Positions 1 to 8,915 of a stretch of 64,000 nt of DNA are shown here, one piece after another. The DNA is from Roseateles sp. Lineage in GTDB: Bacteria > Pseudomonadota > Gammaproteobacteria > Burkholderiales > Burkholderiaceae_C. Positions within the stretch are counted from its first letter, which is position 1. Each line of letters opens with the position of its first letter. The notes under the pieces were generated by a model. It was not told the origin of the DNA. It did no database searches and worked only from the letters and a program-made list of their open reading frames with translations. The stretch covers positions 1 to 64,000 of the forward strand of contig JAEUPJ010000014.1 of assembly GCA_016790285.1 (NCBI GenBank), written 5' to 3'. The position numbers and the translations under genes are program-made.

Positions 1-127
1 ACACGCAGCGCAGCACCGGCTGCGGCGCCGCCGTGGCGACGCCGGTCGAGGGTGCGGCCGGCGCCGGCTTGGGGCGCCGCCGCTGCAGGAAGGCCTTCAG
101 CCCTGAAAGGATCGAGTCCATTTGCAT
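1..127 (-). CDS. 5' end of an unidentified protein (partial)
   Basis: A minus-strand frame opens with two closely spaced ATG codons (127-125 and 121-119) and stays open to the window edge. It encodes about 40 residues beginning MQMDSILSGLKAFLQRRRPK and then a proline/alanine-rich stretch. A perfect TATAAT at 140-135 on this strand lies just upstream, which supports a real gene start. If that promoter is used, the mRNA would have almost no leader before the first ATG. The visible part is too short to assign a family, and the rest lies outside the window. Confidence 0.5.
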   Translation of the reverse strand, partial: MQMDSILSGLKAFLQRRRPKPAPAAPSTGVATAAPQPVLRCV

Positions 128-134
128 TTGTGCA

Positions 135-142
135 ATTATAGT
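135..142. promoter_or_regulatory. overlapping divergent -10 elements
   Basis: An AT-rich island in otherwise GC-rich DNA carries TATAAT on the minus strand (140-135) and TATAGT on the plus strand (137-142). It lies exactly between the divergent partial gene and the oxidoreductase gene. The minus -10 has only a loose -35 (TTGGTG, 18-bp spacer). No convincing plus -35 is visible. Confidence 0.35.
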
Positions 143-184
143 TGTCGGATCGTCATGCCACCAACAGGGTTCCCGCCGGGCCGG

Positions 185-1573
185 ATGTCGCTGCGCCAGT
201 TCATCTCCACCCGCGCGCGGCTGCGTGCGATGAGCGCCGTGCGCGCCGGTGCCGCGCTCACCTGGGCCGAGGCGGCCCGCCGGCTCGACCTGCGCGAAGA
301 CCTGTACGAGGACCGGCGCCACCGCACGCCAACGCGGCCGGTGCGTGTGCTGCTGCTGGGCGCCGGCAACCGCGGCAGCGTGTACGCGCGCTACGCGCTG
401 CTGGCGCCGCGCGAGATGCAGGTGGTGGCCGTGGCCGACCCCAACCCCAAGCGCCTGCAGGCCACGGGCGACGCCCACGGCGTACCACCCACGCGCCGCT
501 TCCGCCACTGGCAGGAAGCGCTCAACAGCGGTCGCGAGGCGCTGGGCGCCGATGCGGTGATCATCGCCACGCCCGATCGCGAGCACACCGCGCCCTGCCT
601 GCAGGCGCTGGACCTGGGCCTGGACGTGCTGCTGGAAAAGCCCATCGCCCCCACCGAGCCGGAGTGCCGCCAGATCCTGGCCGCCGCACGCGCCAGCGGC
701 CGCATCGTGGGTGTGTGCCATGTGCTGCGCTATTCACCCTACTTCCGCGAGCTGAAGGCGCTGCTCGACGCCGGCGCCGTGGGCCAGGTCATCAGCGTGC
801 AGCACCTGGAGCCGATCGAGCACACGCACATGAGCCACAGCTACGTGCGCGGCCACTGGCGCAGCAGCCAGAGCGCCACGCCCATCATCCTGGCCAAGAG
901 CTGCCACGACACCGACATCATCCGCTGGCTGGTGGGCGACCACGCCGACAACGTGCACTGCTTCGGCAACCTGAAGTGGTTCACCGCCATCAACGCGCCG
1001 CCCGGCAGCACCGAGCGCTGCACCGACGGCTGCGCGGTGGAGCGTGAGTGCCCCTACTCGGCGCTGCAGATCTACTGGCGCGACCGCAAGCGCCTGTACG
1101 TGTTCGACCTGCCCCAGGACCAGCGCGGCCGCTGGGGCGAACTCATCCTGCAGGGCCTGCGCGAAACCGACTACGGCCGCTGCGTCTACCGCATGGACAA
1201 CGACCAGCCCGACCACCTCACGGTGAACATCCTGTTCCGCAACGGCGTCACCGCGGGTTTCTCGATGGAGGCGCATGTCAGCTACGAAGGCCGGCGCACG
1301 CGCATCATGGGCAGCCAGGGCGACATCGTGGGCAACATGGAGAGCTTCACGCTCACCAGCTTCCGCAGCGGCCAGCGCAAGGTCTGGAGCCTGAAGACCG
1401 ACGCACACGGCGGCGGCGACCACCGCATGCTCAAGGACTGGCTGCAGGCGGTGAGCCAGCGCGACCCTTCGCTGCTGACCTCTTCGATCGAGGACTCGGT
1501 GGAAAGCCACCTGATGGCCTTCGCCGCCGAGCGCAGCCGGCTGCAGCGCACGATCGAGGACGTGCGGCTGTAG
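185..1573 (+). CDS. Gfo/Idh/MocA family NAD(P)-dependent oxidoreductase
   Basis: This is a predicted cytoplasmic dehydrogenase of about 462 residues. An N-terminal Rossmann fold carries the dinucleotide motif GAGNRGS (residues 59-65), and the family's EKP motif follows at 151-153. The C-terminal half has the usual alpha/beta substrate-binding fold plus a cysteine-rich patch (CTDGCAVERECPYSA), which recurs in a subgroup of the family. I chose ATG 185 because upstream codons in frame (TTG 122, ATG 155) overlap or closely follow the likely promoter at 135-142. A start at 155 remains possible. The substrate, probably a sugar or cyclitol, cannot be named. Confidence 0.85.
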   Translation: MSLRQFISTRARLRAMSAVRAGAALTWAEAARRLDLREDLYEDRRHRTPTRPVRVLLLGAGNRGSVYARYALLAPREMQVVAVADPNPKRLQATGDAHGVPPTRRFRHWQEALNSGREALGADAVIIATPDREHTAPCLQALDLGLDVLLEKPIAPTEPECRQILAAARASGRIVGVCHVLRYSPYFRELKALLDAGAVGQVISVQHLEPIEHTHMSHSYVRGHWRSSQSATPIILAKSCHDTDIIRWLVGDHADNVHCFGNLKWFTAINAPPGSTERCTDGCAVERECPYSALQIYWRDRKRLYVFDLPQDQRGRWGELILQGLRETDYGRCVYRMDNDQPDHLTVNILFRNGVTAGFSMEAHVSYEGRRTRIMGSQGDIVGNMESFTLTSFRSGQRKVWSLKTDAHGGGDHRMLKDWLQAVSQRDPSLLTSSIEDSVESHLMAFAAERSRLQRTIEDVRL

Positions 1574-1664
1574 CGCCGCGTTTGCACGCCGTCACGGTGT
1601 TGACAAGCGGCGCCGCTAGCGTCAGCGGCACGCGGCCCCTTTCGAGCCGCGAGCGAGGAACGAC

Positions 1665-2936
1665 ATGACGACTTCGACCTTCCGGGCCGCGCTGTGCGCT
1701 GGCCTGATGGCGGCGCTGCTGGCGCCGCTGGCGGTACAGGCCCATGGCAACGGCAACGGCAACAACGCCCAGGCGCCCAAACGCCCGCTGGTCATCGGCC
1801 ACCGCGGCGCCAGTGGCCACCTGCCCGAGCACACGCTCGAGTCCTACGCGCTGGCCATCGAGCTCGGCGCCGACTACATCGAGCCCGACCTCGTGGCCAC
1901 GAAGGACGGCGTGCTGATCGCGCGGCACGAGCCGAACATGATCAACACCACCAACGTGGCCTCGCTGCCGCAGTTCGCGAGCCGCCGGCGCACGATGGTG
2001 GTGGACGGCGTGCCCGAGGTGGGCTTCTTCGCCAGCGACTTCACGCTGGCCGAGATCCGCACGCTGCGCGCCGTGCAGGCCTTCGGCGAACGCGACCAGG
2101 GCTTCAACGGCAGCTACCGCATCCCGACCTTCGACGAGGTCATCGAGCTCGCCAAGCGCAAGGGCGCGGATGAAGGCCGCACGATCGGCGTCTACCCCGA
2201 GACCAAGCACCCCACCTACCACCAGCAGCTGGGCCTGGCGCTGGAAGACCGCGTGCTGCACGTGCTGCAGCGCCATGGCTGGAACCACCGCAACGCGCCG
2301 GTGTTCATCCAGAGCTTCGAGCAGGCCAACCTCAAGTACCTGCGCACGCGCAGCTCGGTGAAGCTGGTGCAGCTGATCGACGCCGACGACGTGGCGCCCA
2401 ACGGCACCATCACCTACGCCGCGCCCTTCGACCGGCCCTACGACTGGGCCGTGAGCGGCCGCGCGGGCACCTTCGGCGATCTCGTCACACCGGCCGGCCT
2501 GGCCGAAGTGCGCACCTACGCCGACGGCATCGGCCCCTGGAAGCCCTACCTCATCAGCAGCGCCTGCGTGACGGTGGCCGCCAACGGGCGTTGTGCGGAC
2601 ATCAACGGCGACGGCCTCGTCAACGACGCCGACCGCCGCCTGCTGCCGCCCAGCAACGTGATGGCCAACGCGCAGGCTGCCGGGCTGCTGGTGCACCCCT
2701 TCACGTTCCGCAACGAGCAGCGCCGCCTGGCCAGCAACTTCACCGGCAACCCGGTGAACGAATACCTGGCGTTCTACGACCTGGGCGTGGACGGCCTCTT
2801 CACCGACTTCCCCGAGACCGCCGTGGTCGCGCGTGTGCTGCACCTGCTGAAGAAGGACCCCGACGCTGCGCGCTGCCTCGTCAACAACCGCTGGCATCCC
2901 AGCTGCCGCGGCATCCGCTGGCTGAACGCGAACTGA
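1665..2936 (+). CDS. glpQ: secreted glycerophosphodiester phosphodiesterase with dockerin-like Ca loop
   Basis: This protein of 423 aa starts with a clear signal peptide (cleavage near AVQA-HG, about residue 26), so it should act in the periplasm or outside. The GDPD TIM-barrel begins with HRGASG (catalytic His46) followed by PEHTLES, and later shows YIEPDL and RHEPN, the general-base and metal-binding motifs. The likely reaction is hydrolysis of glycerophosphodiesters to glycerol-3-phosphate and an alcohol. At residues 312-323 the sequence DINGDGLVNDAD is an EF-hand/dockerin-type loop, preceded by two cysteines that could form a disulfide. A GAGCGAGGAACG stretch upstream holds the ribosome binding site. 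Confidence 0.9.
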   Translation: MTTSTFRAALCAGLMAALLAPLAVQAHGNGNGNNAQAPKRPLVIGHRGASGHLPEHTLESYALAIELGADYIEPDLVATKDGVLIARHEPNMINTTNVASLPQFASRRRTMVVDGVPEVGFFASDFTLAEIRTLRAVQAFGERDQGFNGSYRIPTFDEVIELAKRKGADEGRTIGVYPETKHPTYHQQLGLALEDRVLHVLQRHGWNHRNAPVFIQSFEQANLKYLRTRSSVKLVQLIDADDVAPNGTITYAAPFDRPYDWAVSGRAGTFGDLVTPAGLAEVRTYADGIGPWKPYLISSACVTVAANGRCADINGDGLVNDADRRLLPPSNVMANAQAAGLLVHPFTFRNEQRRLASNFTGNPVNEYLAFYDLGVDGLFTDFPETAVVARVLHLLKKDPDAARCLVNNRWHPSCRGIRWLNAN

Positions 2937-2982
2937 CGGCACACCAGCCGCCGCCGCGGGGCTCGGGGCATCATCCGCCCCC

Positions 2983-5655
2983 ATGGACCAGCATTACCTG
3001 ACTCCGCTGTTCTCGCCGCGTTCGGTGGTGGTGTTCGCGGGCCCCGATGGCGAGCCCGCGCGGCAGACGCGCCTGGCGCGGGTGCTGCGCGAGGCGCTGG
3101 CCTCGGCGCCCGGCGCACCGGCGGGGCCGCCGCCGCGTTTCATCGACCTGCGCCTCACCGGCACGCTGGCCGAGCTGGCGGCGGCCCGGGCCGACCTGGC
3201 CGTGATCGCGCTGCCGCCCGAAGAGACGGCGGCGGCGCTGGAAGTGGCCGGCCGCACCAAGTGCCGCAGCGCGCTGATCCTGTCGCCCGGCACGGCGGCC
3301 GAGCCGGCCGACTCGCTGCGCAAGATCGCGCGCCGTGAGGGTGTGCACCTGCTCGGGCCCAACAGCCTGGGCTTCCAGCGCCCGCACCTGAACCTGAACG
3401 TGAGCGCCCTGGGCCCGCTGGCTGCGGCGGGCTCGCTGGCGCTGGTGTCGCAATCGGCGTCGCTGACCACGGCCATGCTGGACTGGGCGCGCGCCAACGC
3501 GGTGGGTTTCTCGGCCGTGGTGACGCTGGGGCCCCACCCGGCGCTGGACCTGGCGCAGGTGCTCGACTTCCTGGCCAGCGACGCCCGCACCCAGAGCATC
3601 GTGGTGTACCTGGAGGGCATCGCCAGCGCGCGCCGCTTCATGAGCGCCTTGCGCTCGGCCGCCAACGCCAAGCCGGTGGTGGTGCTGAAGGCCGGGCGGC
3701 ATGAAGGCGGGCAGGGCGCGGCGCAGACCCACAGCCGCGCCATCGTCGGCAGTGACGACGTCTTCGACGCCGCCCTGCGCCGCGCCGGTGCGGTGCGCGT
3801 GAAGAGCTTCGTGGAGATGTTCTCGGCGGCCAAGTGCCTGGCCTCGCGCTACCGGCCGGTGGGGCGGCGGCTGGCCGTCATCACCAACGGCGGTGGGCCG
3901 GGTGTGCTGGCGGCCGATTGGATCAACGAGATCGACCTCGAGCTCGGCCGCCTGGGCGGCGAGCAGCAGGCGGCGTTGAAGGCACTGCTGCCGGCACAGG
4001 CACAGCTGGGCGACCTGATCGACCTCTCACCCGAGGCCGAACCCCCGCACTACGCCGCCGCGCTGGAAGCCGCCGGCCGCGACCGCGGCATCGATGGCGT
4101 GCTGGCGATCTATTCACCACCGCCCGGCAGCACCGAGGCCGAAGCCGATGCCGTGGTGCGTGCCCTCGGTGAAGCGCGCGCCGCCAGCGGCAAGCCCTTG
4201 CTCGCCTGCTGGATGGGCGATGTGCGCGTGAACGCCGCCCGCGCGCTGCTGGGCACCTTTGCGATCCCGCATTTCCGCACACCCGAGGCCGCGGTGGGCG
4301 CCTTCGGCAACATCGCCAGCTTCTACCGCCGCCAGCAGCTGCTGCAGCAGACGCCGCCGCCGCTGTCGGACGGGCCCGAGCCCGACATCGAAGGCGCGCG
4401 CCTCGTCATCGAGAGCGTGCTCGCCGAACGCCGCAGCACGCTCACCGAGATGGAGAGCAAGACGCTGCTGTCGGCCTTCCACATCCCGGTGACGCAGACG
4501 CTGCTGGCGCGCAGCCCGCACGAGGCGATGATGATCGCCACGCAGCTGGGCTTCCCGGTGGCGCTGAAGATCGATTCGCCCGACGTCACGCACAAGAGCG
4601 ATGTCGGTGGCGTGGTGCTGGGCGTGAAGACCGCCGCCGCCGCGCGCGACGGTTACGCCGAGATGGTGCAGCGGGTGGCGGCCGCGCAACCGGGCGCGCG
4701 CATCAACGGCGTCACGGTGCAGAAGATGGCCGGCTCCAGCGCGCGGGGCCGCGAGGTGCACGTGGGCCTCGTCACCGACGACCCCTTCGGCCCGGTGATC
4801 GTCTTCGGCGCCGGCGGCACGAACATCGAGCTGATCGCCGACCGCGCGATGGAGCTGCCGCCGCTGAACCAGTACCTGGCGCGGCGTCTCATCGACCGCG
4901 CCCGCGTGGCCAGGACCTTGGGTGAATGGCACGGCGCACCGGCCGTGGACGTGGCGGCCATCGAGCGCATCCTGCTGCGCGTGAGCGACCTGGTGTGCCA
5001 GTTCCCGCAGCTGCGCGAGATGGACATCAACCCGCTCATCGTCGACGAGGGCGGCGCGGTGGCGGTGGATGCGCGCATCGTCGTGCAGCCCCACCCGCAG
5101 GCCAGCAGCACGCGGGTGCATGAACACCCGCACCTGGCCATCCTGCCGTACCCCGCGCGCTGGGAAGCGGTGTGGCCGCTGGCCGGCGGCGGCGAAGTGC
5201 AGGTGCGCCCGATCCGCCCCGACGACGCGCAGATGCTGCAGGCGCTGGTGCAGGGTGTCTCGGCCGAAAGCCGCTACATGCGCTTCGTCTCCGCGCTCAC
5301 CGAACTGCCGGCGCCGATGCTGGCGCGGCTGACGCTGATCGACTACGACCGCGAGATGGCGCTGGTGGCGCTGCAGGAGGACCGCATCGTCGGTGTCTCG
5401 CGCATCGTCACCAACCCCGACCAGGCCAGCTGCGAGTTCAGCCTGCTGGTGGCCGACGAGATGGCGGGCAAGGGCCTCGGCTCGCGCCTGATGGAGGGCA
5501 TCATGGCCGTGGCGCGCGACAAGGGCCTGAGCGAGATCGACGGCCTGGTGCTCAGCGGCAACGGCAAGATGCTGGCGCTGATGAAGCGCCTGGGCTTTGC
5601 GGTGAAGGCCTTCCCCGAAGACCCCGACTTCAGGCTCGTTTCACACACCCTCTGA
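2983..5655 (+). CDS. protein lysine acetyltransferase, Pat/PatZ type (ADP-forming acyl-CoA synthetase fused to GNAT)
   Basis: The 890-residue length matches the Pat/YfiQ family. In order it shows a CoA-binding domain (about 1-130), a succinyl-CoA-synthetase-like flavodoxin domain (to about 460), an ATP-grasp domain (about 480-700, with FGAGGTNIELI), and a C-terminal GNAT acetyltransferase (about 735-885, with VADEMAGKGLGSRLMEG as the acetyl-CoA loop). Family members acetylate lysines of acyl-CoA synthetases and other enzymes. His250 in THSRAIVG aligns with the phospho-histidine of true ADP-forming synthetases, which is replaced in the enterobacterial Pat enzymes as I recall them. A bifunctional or acid-CoA-ligase role is therefore not excluded. 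Confidence 0.85.
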   Translation: MDQHYLTPLFSPRSVVVFAGPDGEPARQTRLARVLREALASAPGAPAGPPPRFIDLRLTGTLAELAAARADLAVIALPPEETAAALEVAGRTKCRSALILSPGTAAEPADSLRKIARREGVHLLGPNSLGFQRPHLNLNVSALGPLAAAGSLALVSQSASLTTAMLDWARANAVGFSAVVTLGPHPALDLAQVLDFLASDARTQSIVVYLEGIASARRFMSALRSAANAKPVVVLKAGRHEGGQGAAQTHSRAIVGSDDVFDAALRRAGAVRVKSFVEMFSAAKCLASRYRPVGRRLAVITNGGGPGVLAADWINEIDLELGRLGGEQQAALKALLPAQAQLGDLIDLSPEAEPPHYAAALEAAGRDRGIDGVLAIYSPPPGSTEAEADAVVRALGEARAASGKPLLACWMGDVRVNAARALLGTFAIPHFRTPEAAVGAFGNIASFYRRQQLLQQTPPPLSDGPEPDIEGARLVIESVLAERRSTLTEMESKTLLSAFHIPVTQTLLARSPHEAMMIATQLGFPVALKIDSPDVTHKSDVGGVVLGVKTAAAARDGYAEMVQRVAAAQPGARINGVTVQKMAGSSARGREVHVGLVTDDPFGPVIVFGAGGTNIELIADRAMELPPLNQYLARRLIDRARVARTLGEWHGAPAVDVAAIERILLRVSDLVCQFPQLREMDINPLIVDEGGAVAVDARIVVQPHPQASSTRVHEHPHLAILPYPARWEAVWPLAGGGEVQVRPIRPDDAQMLQALVQGVSAESRYMRFVSALTELPAPMLARLTLIDYDREMALVALQEDRIVGVSRIVTNPDQASCEFSLLVADEMAGKGLGSRLMEGIMAVARDKGLSEIDGLVLSGNGKMLALMKRLGFAVKAFPEDPDFRLVSHTL

Positions 5656-5692
5656 ACGCCGCCGCGGGCGGAGGGTCGTGACGAATTCACGT

Positions 5693-5712
5693 CAGGATCA
5701 CTTGTGATCCTG
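5693..5712. repeat. 20-bp perfect palindrome (9-bp arms)
   Basis: CAGGATCAC-TT-GTGATCCTG lies 38 bp past the acetyltransferase stop. A second dyad, CGTGA...TCACG (5677-5691), sits beside it. There is no T-run, so it is as likely to be a regulator binding site as a terminator. Confidence 0.5.
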
Positions 5713-5741
5713 AAGGACGTGTCTATTCGCAGCAATGGCAC

Positions 5742-5769
5742 TCAAGTGGTGCCGCTACGGTTCCGATGA
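5742..5769 (+). promoter_or_regulatory. candidate sigma-28 promoter for the rhodanese-chemoreceptor pair
   Basis: TCAAGTGG, a 12-bp spacer, then TCCGATGA resembles the flagellar sigma-28 consensus (TAAAGTTT-N11-GCCGATAA). It also resembles the better site found here before flgM (TCAAGTTA-N11-GCCGATAC). The spacer is one base long and the -35 is imperfect. Chemoreceptor genes are commonly sigma-28 targets, which raises the plausibility. Confidence 0.4.
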
Positions 5770-5831
5770 CCGCGGATCGCAGCAGCTCATCGAGCCGAGC
5801 GATCCAAGGACCCATCCCAACAGGAACCACC

Positions 5832-6290
5832 ATGAAGCTCGACAAGATCGTCCTCGCCGTCGCACTGGCCTTCGCCCTGGGCAGCACTCCCGCCCTGGCT
5901 GACAAGCCCGAGACGCCGAGCAAGCTCAGCGGCGGCAAGCTGATCACGGCGGCCGAGGCCAAGCAACTCGTTGCCACCAAGTCGGCCCAGTTCTTCGACA
6001 CGCGCAGCGCCGTCAACTTCGGCAAGGGCCACGTGCCTGGCGCCGCCACGGCGTCGTACAAGGAGAAGAGCGAAGCCGTGCCCGACTTCGACGCCAGCAA
6101 GGACGAGTTCGACCTCGCCAAGCTGCCGGCCGACAAGAACGCCCGCATCGTGTTCTACAGCGACGGCCCCACCGGCTGGAAGTCGTACAAGGCCGCCGTC
6201 ACCGCGGTGAAGGCCGGCTACCGCAACGTGATGTACCTGCGCGGCGGTTTCGCCGAGTGGGAAGCGGCCGGCAACGCGGTGGAGCGCTGA
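5832..6290 (+). CDS. periplasmic rhodanese-like protein lacking catalytic cysteines
   Basis: The 152-aa protein has an N-terminal signal peptide (MKLDKIVLAVALAFALG, cleavage near ALA-DK) and a single rhodanese fold with FFDTRSAVNFGKGHVPGA and YLRGGFAEW. The active-site loop reads YSDGPTGWKS. Related proteins carry Cys at the Ser position, and often another Cys where Gly stands here, so sulfurtransferase activity is probably lost. A GGAACC ribosome binding site precedes ATG 5832. The chemoreceptor gene begins 8 bp after the stop, suggesting co-transcription and possibly a sensory or binding role. Confidence 0.85.
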   Translation: MKLDKIVLAVALAFALGSTPALADKPETPSKLSGGKLITAAEAKQLVATKSAQFFDTRSAVNFGKGHVPGAATASYKEKSEAVPDFDASKDEFDLAKLPADKNARIVFYSDGPTGWKSYKAAVTAVKAGYRNVMYLRGGFAEWEAAGNAVER

Positions 6291-6298
6291 GGCAGCGC

Positions 6299-7774
6299 AT
6301 GGCCTTCTTCCACCCCATCCCCACACGGCGGCTGATCACGCTGACCTTCGGCTTTGCGGCCGCGGCGTGCCTGGCCGCCGGGCTGGCGGGCTGGCGCAGC
6401 GCGGTCGACGTGCACGAGGCGAACGTGCAGACGCAGCGGGTGCTGGAGCTCGACTCGGAGGTCAACGCCAGCCTGCGCTCGCTCAACGAGCTGATCCTCA
6501 CCAGCGGCTCCAAGGCCTCCGCCGAAGCCTTCCAGCAGGCGCAGAAGAGCCTTGAAGGCCACCTGGGTCAGGCACCCGCCGCGCTGGCCGAGCCGGTGCG
6601 CCGCTGGGTGCAGGGCGTGGCGGCGCTCGGTGCGATGAAGAAGCCCTCGCCCGACAACGACGAGGTGATGGTCGCCTACGGCAAGCTCGAATCGCAGTCT
6701 TCAGCGCTGCTGCAGCAGCTGGCGACGCTGGCCGCCGAGCAGCGCGCCGCCACGCAGGCGCGTGTGGACCGCCTCGTCGGCCTGGCCCTGGCCGCGGGGC
6801 TGGGCCTGTTCGCGGCCGTGGCTGCGGTCGGCTGGCTCGTGGCGCGGCGCCTGCATCGCCGCCTGGGCGGCGAACTCGAGGAGGCCGAGGCTGTGGTGGC
6901 CCGCGTGGCCGGTGGCGACTTCGCGCCGGTGCCGCTGGCACCCGGGGCTGAAGGCATGCTGGGTGCGCTGGCACGCATGGTGGCGCAGCTCTCGGGCTCC
7001 ATCGGCGAGGTGCGCCAGGCGGCCGAGCAGATCCGCCTGGCGGCCGACGAGGTGGCCAGCGGCAGCGCCGACCTCGGTTCGCGCACCGAACAGGCAGCGG
7101 GTTCGCTGCAGAGCAGCGCCGGCGCGATCCAGTAGGTGGTGGGCAGCGTGCGCCAGACGGCGGACCACGCGCGCGACGCCAACGAGCTGGCGGCGCAGGC
7201 CGCCGCCGTGGCGCAACGTGGTGGCGCCCAGGTGGCCGAGGTCGTGAGCACGATGGAGCGCATCCGCGGCAGCAGCCAGCGCATCGGCGACATCATCGGC
7301 ACCATCGACGGCATTGCCTTCCAGACCAACATCCTCGCGCTCAACGCCGCGGTGGAAGCCGCCCGCGCCGGCGAGCAGGGCCGGGGCTTCGCGGTGGTGG
7401 CCGGCGAGGTGCGGGCGCTGGCCCAGCGCAGCGCGCAGGCCGCCCGGGAGATCAAGGCCCTGATCGGCCAAAGCGTGGACAACGTCGACACCGGCTCCCG
7501 CCTGGTGGGCGAAGCAGGCAGCACCATGACCGAGATCGTCACGCAGGTGCGCCGCGTGGCCGACCTGATCGCCGAGATGGGCTCGGCCACGCAGGAGCAG
7601 ACGACCGGCATCGGCCAGGTGAGCGAGGCCGTCGCGCAGCTCGACCGGGTGACGCAGCAGAACGCCGCCCTCGTGGAGGAGGCCGCGGCCGCCGCGGACA
7701 GCCTGCGCGGCCAGGCCCAACGCATGAACGAGGTGGTGGGCGTGTTCAAGCTCGGCACCGGCGGCGACCACTGA
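6299..7774 (+). pseudogene. methyl-accepting chemotaxis protein interrupted by an in-frame amber codon
   Basis: The reading frame stays in phase from ATG 6299 to TGA 7774 except for TAG at 7133-7135 (codon 279). The N-terminal part has a membrane segment (about residues 13-33), a periplasmic domain of about 125 residues, a second membrane segment (about 161-184) and a HAMP-like linker. After the stop comes the cytoplasmic signalling hairpin with [18 protein letters not shown]. The codon before the stop is CAG and relatives commonly have another polar residue here, so CAG to TAG is the simplest explanation. Without readthrough the product has sensor and HAMP regions but no CheA/CheW-binding tip. 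A sequencing error cannot be excluded. No C-terminal NWETF-type tether is present. Confidence 0.8.
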
Positions 7775-7850
7775 AACCCGTTCGCGCCGCAGGCCCACCG
7801 CTCGTCGCACGCGGCTCGCGCCGCGCCGGACGCGGCATGATGCTCGCGTC

Positions 7851-8915
7851 ATGACGCCTTCCGCCCACCGGCATTCCTGGCTCGCCCACATCGGCGGCAC
7901 TGCGGCCGTGTGCCTGTTCGCGGGCCTGCTGAACTACCTCATGCGCGGCAAGCATCTCGGGCTGTCGATGCTGTACTCGTTCATGATCGGCGCCCAGATC
8001 TCGGCATGGATCTCCCTGCTGTCCACGGGCCTGAGCTGGTTGCTGCGGCGCTGGCGGGGCGAGGCGGCCGCACCGGCGCCCGGCTGGGTGGGCTGGGGCT
8101 GGATGCTGCCTTGCGTGGTGGTGGGGTCGGTGGCCGGCTACAGCGGCGGGGTGTGGCTCACCAACCTGCTCATGGGCCTGCGCGAGCCGCTGCCTTGGGA
8201 GCTCCCCGGCGGCCGTGCGGCGGTGTCGGTGGTCTTCGCGCTGGTGATGTCGCTGCTGGCCACGGGCATCTTCTATTCGATGTTCCGCGTCAATGCGCTG
8301 CGCCTGGCCCAGGCGCAGGCCCAGCGCCAGGCCGCGGAAGCCCAGCTCACGCTGCTGCAAAGCCAGCTGGAGCCGCACATGCTGTTCAACACGCTGGCCC
8401 ACCTGCGCGTGCTCATCAAGCTGCGCCCCGACGAAGCCCAGCGCATGCTGGACCGCCTCATCGACTACCTGCGCGCGACGCTGCAGGCCAGCCGCGCCAC
8501 CGAGCACGCGCTGGCCGCCGAGTTCGACCGACTGGCCGACTACCTGGCGTTGATGTCGCTGCGCATGGGCGAGCGGCTTCGCGTGCAGCTGGACCTGCCC
8601 GAGGACCTGGCCCGTTTGAACGTCCCGCCGCTGCTGCTGCAGCCCCTGGTCGAGAACGCCATCAAGCACGGGCTGGAGCCGCACGTGGACGGCGGCACGC
8701 TGCGCGTGGGCGCCCGCCGTCTCGGCGACCGCCTCGTGCTGGAGGTGGCCGACAGCGGCGTTGGCCTGGCCCAGGCCACGGCCCTGCCCGGCACCGGCTT
8801 CGGCCTGGCCCAGGTGCGCGAGCGCCTGGCCCAGCGCTACGGCGGCACCGGCCGCTTCGAGCTGCTGCCCCAGCCGGGCGGCGGCAGCATCGCCCGCATC
8901 GAGATCCCCGCATGA
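7851..8915 (+). CDS. LytS/YpdA-type membrane sensor histidine kinase
   Basis: This 354-residue kinase has about four hydrophobic segments in its first 150 residues and a short helical linker (residues 145-170). The His_kinase domain follows: LEPHMLFNTL contains the phospho-acceptor His176, and the HATPase region carries PLVENAIKHGLEP (N box) and DSGVGL (G1). There is no recognisable extracellular sensor domain, so the stimulus is unknown. The stop codon overlaps the start of the response regulator gene (ATGA at 8912-8915), so the two proteins form one two-component system. Confidence 0.92.
   Translation: MTPSAHRHSWLAHIGGTAAVCLFAGLLNYLMRGKHLGLSMLYSFMIGAQISAWISLLSTGLSWLLRRWRGEAAAPAPGWVGWGWMLPCVVVGSVAGYSGGVWLTNLLMGLREPLPWELPGGRAAVSVVFALVMSLLATGIFYSMFRVNALRLAQAQAQRQAAEAQLTLLQSQLEPHMLFNTLAHLRVLIKLRPDEAQRMLDRLIDYLRATLQASRATEHALAAEFDRLADYLALMSLRMGERLRVQLDLPEDLARLNVPPLLLQPLVENAIKHGLEPHVDGGTLRVGARRLGDRLVLEVADSGVGLAQATALPGTGFGLAQVRERLAQRYGGTGRFELLPQPGGGSIARIEIPA

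Noticed and set aside
7136-7774. Independent gene for a soluble MCP signalling domain starting at GTG 7136
   Set aside because: No ribosome binding site precedes it and the phase continues the upstream receptor exactly, so a nonsense-interrupted gene is simpler.
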